NCBI GenBank assembly: GCA_022842845.1
Contig: JALHOT010000011.1
Span: forward strand, 1 to 64,000
DNA length: 64,000 nt
Origin: Cyclobacteriaceae bacterium
GTDB taxonomy: Bacteria > Bacteroidota > Bacteroidia > Cytophagales > Cyclobacteriaceae
Direction of reading: 5' to 3'
This document shows positions 61,839-64,000 of the stretch, in pieces. The translations under genes were made by a program, and so were the position numbers. Below the pieces are notes generated by a model, which saw only the letters and a program-made list of their open reading frames with translations, was not told where the DNA came from and ran no database searches. Position 1 is the first letter of the stretch. Every line of letters begins with the position of its first letter.

Positions 61839-62690
61839 ATGCAGCAGTCTGAACTTACCTCCCTGTTCCTACCCATTGCTTTGGGCATTATCATGTTGGG
61901 CCTAGGCCTATCACTTACTGTAGAAGATTTTAAAAGACTCACCAAGTATCCAAAGGCCATGAGCATAGCGCTGTTTTGTCAGATGATTCTGTTGCCCTTG
62001 CTGTGCTTTGGTCTGGTCATCGCTTTTGAGTTAAACCCGGTTTTAGCCGTTGGTTTGATGTTGTTGGCGGCCTCTCCAGGTGGCGCCACAGCAAATCTTT
62101 ACAGCCATCTGTCAAATGGTGATGTTGCCTTAAACATTACCCTCACGGCTGTTAATAGTGTTTTGAGTTTATTCACACTTCCCCTGCTCGTCAATGCATC
62201 GCTTGATTATTTTCTTGACTCCGGGCAGTATGTGCCTATGCAGTTTAGCAAAGTAGTAGAGGTTTTTGCGATTGTATTGGTACCGGTTACCATAGGTATG
62301 TTAGTGAAAAGTAAGGCTCCTTCTTTTGCCTTGCGCATGGATAAGCCTGTCAAAATTTTATCAGCACTGGTGTTGCTAATCATTATTGTATCTGTAACCA
62401 TTCGCGAAAAGCAGGTGCTGATTGATTATGCCGGCTCCTTAGGTCTACCCGTTTTATTGTTTAATGTAATGAGTATGGCTGTTGGTTATTATGTGCCTCA
62501 GTTTTTTAAAGTAGAAAAGAAGCAAGCCATCGCTATAGGTATGGAGATAGGCATACACAATGGCACCCTTGCTATTTACATTGCTTTGAACGTGCTGAAC
62601 AATTCAACCATGTCGGTGCCTCCGGCTATTTATAGTTTATTGATGTTTTTTACAGCCGCTGCGTTTGGCTTCTTGGTTCGAAAGAAATGA
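61839..62690 (+). CDS. Bile acid:sodium symporter (BASS) family transporter
   Basis: This 283-residue membrane protein has nine or ten predicted helices. The family motif ASPGGATANLYSHLSNGDVALNITLTAVNS lies near residues 78-107, and the second-half crossover is MEIGIHNGTLAIYIALNVLN. Despite the name, bacterial members carry various organic anions with sodium. The two motifs bear sodium-site-type polar residues (Gly, Asn, Thr, Glu, His). The cargo is unknown. It stands alone between the thioesterase gene and the DUF3592 gene. Confidence 0.88.
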   Translation: MQQSELTSLFLPIALGIIMLGLGLSLTVEDFKRLTKYPKAMSIALFCQMILLPLLCFGLVIAFELNPVLAVGLMLLAASPGGATANLYSHLSNGDVALNITLTAVNSVLSLFTLPLLVNASLDYFLDSGQYVPMQFSKVVEVFAIVLVPVTIGMLVKSKAPSFALRMDKPVKILSALVLLIIIVSVTIREKQVLIDYAGSLGLPVLLFNVMSMAVGYYVPQFFKVEKKQAIAIGMEIGIHNGTLAIYIALNVLNNSTMSVPPAIYSLLMFFTAAAFGFLVRKK

Positions 62691-62710
62691 TTAACAAATG
62701 CAGTCATCCC

Positions 62711-63136
62711 CTAAGTCAAATAGTATTTGTAGAGAAAAATGGCAATTGGTAGTAAAATAAAAAACAGCATAGAGCCATAAAAAATATAGCCTAATCCCTG
62801 GGTCTCAATAGTGCCGAGCATTGCGGCTTCAGAGGGATCACTTGGCAGGTATACAATTTTGTGTTCGCTACCTAGAGGAAAAATAGTTTCACCTCCTCTA
62901 ATGGTAGTTGGGTGACGATGAGTGTAGACGTTCCCATTAACAAGATACTCTAGAATGGGCGCAGATCGTTGACCGCGGCCATAAGTATAGTCTACTACGA
63001 TCGAATTTGTAATCTGCCCTTCGCTTGATAGTTTGTTGTAAAGAAAGTAATAGTAGCCACTAATACCACTGAAGAGCAAACCCAGAAATCCAAATAGGAT
63101 GAAGAAAATCCGGGTTTGCTTTGACAAAGCGGCCAT
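62711..63136 (-). CDS. DUF3592-family membrane protein
   Basis: This 141-residue protein has two membrane helices, at about residues 10-29 and 115-137, around a small beta domain. It contains the DUF3592-like segment APILEYLVNGNVYTH and EHKIVYLPSDPSEAAM. The function of this family is not known. It lies 5 bases downstream of the hmgA stop codon on the same strand. Confidence 0.75.
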   Translation of the reverse strand: MAALSKQTRIFFILFGFLGLLFSGISGYYYFLYNKLSSEGQITNSIVVDYTYGRGQRSAPILEYLVNGNVYTHRHPTTIRGGETIFPLGSEHKIVYLPSDPSEAAMLGTIETQGLGYIFYGSMLFFILLPIAIFLYKYYLT

Positions 63137-63141
63137 GTAAA

Positions 63142-63999
63142 TTATGGCGTGTTAATTTCGTTATAGGGTTCTGTGGAGGCATCAGTCCAACTCATCGGAT
63201 AGTTTTTATCTAAAAACTCCAGCGAGTCTGTTGTTAAGTACAATGGCTTGAAGGTGTCAATCATCACAGCAAGCTCATGTGTTTCTTTCGCGCCAATACT
63301 TTTTTCTACAGTGCCAGGATGAGGGCCATGTGGTAAGCCACCTGGATGAAGTGTAAATGAACCACGCTCAATACCTCTGCGACTCATAAAGTTTCCTTCT
63401 GCATAGTATAAAACCTCATCGCTATCAATGTTGCTATGATTATACGGTGCAGGAATAGCCAGCGGATGATAATCGAATAGACGAGGTACAAAAGAACAAA
63501 TTACAAAGTTGCGCGCTTGAAAAGTTTGGTGTACAGGCGGTGGTTGATGAATGCGCCCTGTAATCGGTTCAAAGTCGTGGATAGAGAATGCGTAAGGCCA
63601 AAGAAATCCATCCCAGCCAACCAGGTCAAGCGGACTATAATCATACATGTAATGGTGCAGGTAGCCTTGCTTTTTGATCTTCATCAAAAAGTCACCTTTA
63701 CTTCTATCGGTAATTAATTCGTGTGGTGGTCTTATGTCGCGTTCGCAGAAAGGAGCGTGTTCCAACAATTGTCCCAGTTCATTTCTATAGCGATTGGGTG
63801 TTTCAATCGGTGACGCAGATTCAACAATGAGCAAACGAAGCGGTCCTTCTTCAAACTCAAATTTGTAGATAACCGTGCGAGGTATAACAACGTAATCGCC
63901 CTGCCGTACTTCTAACTTTCCGAATTGCGAAATGAGTACGCCTTTGCCATCGTGGATGTAAATCACCTCATCGCCCTCAGCATTTTTGTAGAAGTAATC
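63142..63999 (-). CDS. hmgA: Homogentisate 1,2-dioxygenase, N-terminus beyond the window
   Basis: At least 286 C-terminal residues of the iron enzyme of tyrosine breakdown are visible; the 5' part is cut at 64000. Visible segments include GDEVIYIHDGKGVLISQFG, RQGDYVVIPRTVIYKFEFEEG, LDLVGWDGFLWPYAFSIHDFEPITGRIHQPPPVHQTF and the iron-site C-terminal loop GSFTLHPGGLPHGPHPGTVE. The latter carries the His and Glu ligand types known from this cupin family. The frame is open across the internal Met at 63966, so the gene starts beyond the window. The DUF3592 gene follows. Confidence 0.9.
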   Translation of the reverse strand, partial: DYFYKNAEGDEVIYIHDGKGVLISQFGKLEVRQGDYVVIPRTVIYKFEFEEGPLRLLIVESASPIETPNRYRNELGQLLEHAPFCERDIRPPHELITDRSKGDFLMKIKKQGYLHHYMYDYSPLDLVGWDGFLWPYAFSIHDFEPITGRIHQPPPVHQTFQARNFVICSFVPRLFDYHPLAIPAPYNHSNIDSDEVLYYAEGNFMSRRGIERGSFTLHPGGLPHGPHPGTVEKSIGAKETHELAVMIDTFKPLYLTTDSLEFLDKNYPMSWTDASTEPYNEINTP

Positions 64000-64000
64000 C

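Overview
The window is a gene-dense stretch of a Bacteroidota chromosome, most likely from the order Cytophagales. The phylum call rests on four things: a type IX secretion pair (porU-porV), Bacteroidota -7 promoter elements (TAnnTTTG, sometimes with TTG 17-23 bases upstream), many lipoproteins and AQ-type signal peptides, and families typical of the phylum. The order is an inference. The left edge cuts atpE and the right edge cuts hmgA. I see no rRNA, tRNA, CRISPR array, prophage or intact insertion sequence.

Layout. 1-3919: ATP synthase genes atpE(partial)-F-H-A-G, ending in a strong terminator; atpD and atpC do not follow. 3965-6331: a small outer-membrane protein gene broken by an exact 10-bp duplication, a DUF2805 gene and a divergent photolyase/cryptochrome. 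6422-9499: M14 carboxypeptidase and a DinB-like protein. 9675-11815: a sulfide module (SQR, a TusE/DsrC-like carrier, a DsrE-like protein) with a Crp/Fnr-like palindrome upstream. 12045-17409: lipoprotein hydrolase, LEA14-like lipoprotein, 2OG oxygenase, an amino-acid dehydrogenase and anmK. 17413-21532: coaX, outer-membrane protein, TPR protein, lptC and a small membrane protein. 21578-27416: a 1395-residue TPR protein, a 39-residue membrane peptide, an anti-sigma factor and an ECF sigma factor with no ordinary start codon. 27512-31666: lpd, a small membrane protein, fabG and a TPR protein with a histidine-kinase H-box but no ATPase.

31700-35767 is the most interesting part. A Bacteroidota promoter is followed by an S-box (SAM-I) riboswitch. 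Its closing helix ends three bases before the ATG of an unlisted 43-codon ORF whose last 13 residues include eight cysteines. Then come metY, metX and hom, the direct-sulfhydrylation route from aspartate semialdehyde to homocysteine. This looks like layered control by SAM and by cysteine (or Cys-tRNA).

36123-48139: a stand-alone nqrF, a degenerate arginase-fold protein, a Fn3 lipoprotein, a MITE-like inverted-repeat element, an S9 peptidase, a YicC/CDGSH/zinc-ribbon operon, a large peptidase-MA/TolB/barrel fusion and a FAD oxidoreductase. 48212-58033: FtsX-type permease, MBL hydrolase, pssA, the type IX sortase porU, porV and an M16 protein that has lost its zinc site. 58054-64000: small membrane protein, RluA-type pseudouridine synthase, glutamate dehydrogenase, a frameshifted psd, thioesterase, BASS transporter, DUF3592 protein and partial homogentisate dioxygenase. 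pssA and psd together form the phosphatidylethanolamine pathway, so the psd frameshift is either a sequence error or a significant lesion.
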